DNA of 64,000 bases, taken from the NCBI RefSeq assembly GCF_005930355.1, contig NZ_VDBO01000001.1:1523339-1587338 (forward strand), written 5' to 3'. The notes beneath the pieces are model-generated. The model was not told the origin of the DNA. It saw only the letters and a list, made by a program, of their open reading frames with translations, and ran no database searches. A program made the position numbers and the translations under genes. Below are positions 62,451-64,000 of the stretch, in pieces (within the stretch, counting starts at the first letter, position 1; every line of letters begins with the position of its first letter). This stretch comes from Paenibacillus sinopodophylli (GTDB lineage: Bacteria > Bacillota > Bacilli > Paenibacillales > Paenibacillaceae).

Positions 62451-64000
62451 TTATTTCGAGCTCATTTTTTTGTATGCTTCAATACGCTCGTCCAAGATTG
62501 CTTGCCCACCGCTAGCCATGTAATCCTTCATCATCGCAGTGTAAGTAGCCTCGAACTGATCGGTTTTCACCATCGTCGCTTTCACGATGAACTCTTGGAA
62601 CTTGTCAGCCAAACCATTGCCATATTTCGATTCTGCAGCGATTGGATGGTCGAAGCGAACAGGTGCAATCGGATCTGTGTTCGAAATCTCAACCGATTTA
62701 CGCATTGCTGCTTGATATTCTGTAGGCGTCTGTGCAATATAAGCATCCGTGTTTTTCTTGTCATCACCGGCAAATTTACCGTTAACGATTACAGCAAAGT
62801 CTCCGAAATTGTAAATTTTGTCGATCGCTTCCTGTGCAGCGTCTGGTTTAACAATTGGAACACCGTCTACGAGCGTAAAGTTTTCGCCTTCAATACCGAA
62901 CTGGATGTCGAACAAATTCGTGCCCGATGCCATCCAATCCAAATATTTGATCGCTTCAACTGCATGTGTGCTTGATTTCGGAATCATGACATACATCCCG
63001 TTCGGCGCATACGTTGGCTTAGCGAACTTGCCTTCCGAATTTGCGAATGCATCCAGTGGAGTCATAACCGCACCCGGGACATTTGTTTGCAGGTTCTTGT
63101 ACGTATTGTTTTGTGTAAAGTACAGCTCTCCCGCATCTTCACTATAGAAGCCTACACGTCCGCTTTGTACATCTTCCCAAAGCTGCTTCTTATCTTTATC
63201 AAGGCCGAAATCCTTACTGATCAAGCCTTCATTGTATAGCTTATTCATATATTGCAGCGCGTTCTTGAAACCCGGCAGCAGAGTCGGGAAGTCATTGGAA
63301 CCAAGCTGTTGCGTCAATGTATATTTTTGCTCTTCTGTAAGCGGCTCGATGAACGACCACAATAGCGGCTCATATTGCGCAGAAGCAATGGTCATGCCTA
63401 GTGGAATCACTTTGCCACCTGTGTTGCCAGGGTCTTTCTCCTTGAATGCTTTCAAAGTATCGTAAAGCTGATCGCTGTTTTGTGGTGCTGGCAACCCCAG
63501 TTTATCCAACCAGTCCTGACGGACATAGGAAGCATATTTGCCTAGAACGAGACGTCTTCCAGGAACAGCGAATTGTTCTCCGTTATATTGTCCGTAAGCT
63601 AGTGTATCCTCGCCTAGAAACTTCTTTAAATTAGGTCCATACTCATTAATTAGATCCGTCAGTTCTGTCAGACCGCCTTGCTCAGCATATCGATTGAAAG
63701 TTCCAGAGTCATAGGTGAACACAATATCCGGCACTTCCGTTCCGCTAGCCATCAATACATTAAGCTTCTGAATTTCTTCCGAACGAGGAACGGGTACGAA
63801 TTGAACATCGATGTTGTTTGGTACACTGAATCTTTCTTTCACCAAGTTCGTCAAATAGCTATTCGTAATCGTATAGCCTGCTGGTGTATTGCCGCGATCG
63901 AACAGCTCTACTTTTAATGTAGAAGGCTTACTTGCGGCGTTGCCGCCTTCTGCGCTTGGCGATTCATTCTTAGATGAACAAGCCGTTAATAATACGCTAG
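62451..64000 (-). CDS. Solute-binding lipoprotein of a sugar ABC importer (5' end cut by window edge)
   Basis: The frame stays open to the window edge, giving about 516 residues. The first visible residues, SVLLTACSSKNESPS, hold a lipobox (LTAC), so only the first part of the signal peptide is missing. A low-complexity Ser/Gly/Asn linker then leads to a YtcQ/LipO-like oligosaccharide-binding domain. It is followed by two permeases and the 525-residue protein in one operon. An internal TTG at 63854 should not be taken as the start. Confidence 0.88.
   Translation of the reverse strand, partial: SVLLTACSSKNESPSAEGGNAASKPSTLKVELFDRGNTPAGYTITNSYLTNLVKERFSVPNNIDVQFVPVPRSEEIQKLNVLMASGTEVPDIVFTYDSGTFNRYAEQGGLTELTDLINEYGPNLKKFLGEDTLAYGQYNGEQFAVPGRRLVLGKYASYVRQDWLDKLGLPAPQNSDQLYDTLKAFKEKDPGNTGGKVIPLGMTIASAQYEPLLWSFIEPLTEEQKYTLTQQLGSNDFPTLLPGFKNALQYMNKLYNEGLISKDFGLDKDKKQLWEDVQSGRVGFYSEDAGELYFTQNNTYKNLQTNVPGAVMTPLDAFANSEGKFAKPTYAPNGMYVMIPKSSTHAVEAIKYLDWMASGTNLFDIQFGIEGENFTLVDGVPIVKPDAAQEAIDKIYNFGDFAVIVNGKFAGDDKKNTDAYIAQTPTEYQAAMRKSVEISNTDPIAPVRFDHPIAAESKYGNGLADKFQEFIVKATMVKTDQFEATYTAMMKDYMASGGQAILDERIEAYKKMSSK

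Noticed and set aside
62451..63854. Internal TTG at 63854 as the start of the second binding protein
   Set aside because: The frame continues upstream into a lipobox and signal peptide cut by the window edge.

Overview
The window looks like chromosomal DNA of a Paenibacillus-type, spore-forming, low-to-mid GC Gram-positive (Bacillota). The main reasons are the spoVAC-spoVAD-spoVAE operon, the Bacillales order yqeG-yqeH-aroE-yhbY-nadD-yqeK-rsfS-yqeM with a CvfB-type gene inserted, a class Ib nrdI-nrdE-nrdF cluster, strong GGAGG ribosome sites, and several glycan-import clusters with YesM/YesN-type regulators and LplB/YtcP-type permeases. The assignment is inference. I see no tRNA, rRNA, CRISPR array, prophage or insertion sequence.

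Region 1-15.7 kb holds mixed housekeeping and accessory genes: a truncated ArsB-family pump, a YkvI-like transporter, the SbcCD-like pair yhaO-yhaN, a glycosyltransferase, a membrane diguanylate cyclase, a DUF2164/PhzF/membrane-protein operon, a GyrI-like protein, a stand-alone HPr kinase homologue and a three-gene ABC-2 exporter. Region 15.7-19.6 kb is the ribonucleotide reductase cluster, with a candidate paired operator over its promoter and a tandem palindromic repeat between nrdE and nrdF. Around 20.1-21.6 kb a MerR regulator faces an SDR oxidoreductase, each with a 19-bp-spacer promoter over a near-identical palindrome. Region 21.7-28 kb is the yqeG-to-yqeM operon for ribosome assembly, NAD and shikimate synthesis. 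Region 28.2-34.6 kb carries MoxR/DUF58/transglutaminase and the spoVA genes.

Region 34.8-44.4 kb is a glycan cluster: YesM-type kinase and YesN-type regulator, then two permeases, a binding lipoprotein and a GH42 beta-galactosidase. An AT-rich accessory stretch follows (44.5-47.9 kb: VOC protein, exported protein, GNAT remnant, M24 peptidase homologue, two small unknowns). Region 47.9-56.5 kb is a catabolic operon of Gfo/Idh oxidoreductase, sugar isomerase, GH95 and GH3 enzymes, with a divergent AraC regulator. Then come an Fsr-like MFS exporter divergent from a GntR regulator, and a second importer operon (binding lipoprotein, two permeases, a 525-residue protein of unknown activity) running off the right edge.

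The least conventional observations are a pair of related 28-30 residue GTG-initiated hydrophobic peptides in distant intergenic regions (34.8 and 56.6 kb), a MITE-like palindromic repeat present as one single and one tandem copy, a GH3 enzyme with an internal three-repeat beta-trefoil-like insertion plus a CBM6-like tail, and stem-loops just after both binding-protein genes. I found no convincing previously undescribed multi-gene system; the peptide pair and the repeat family are the best leads.
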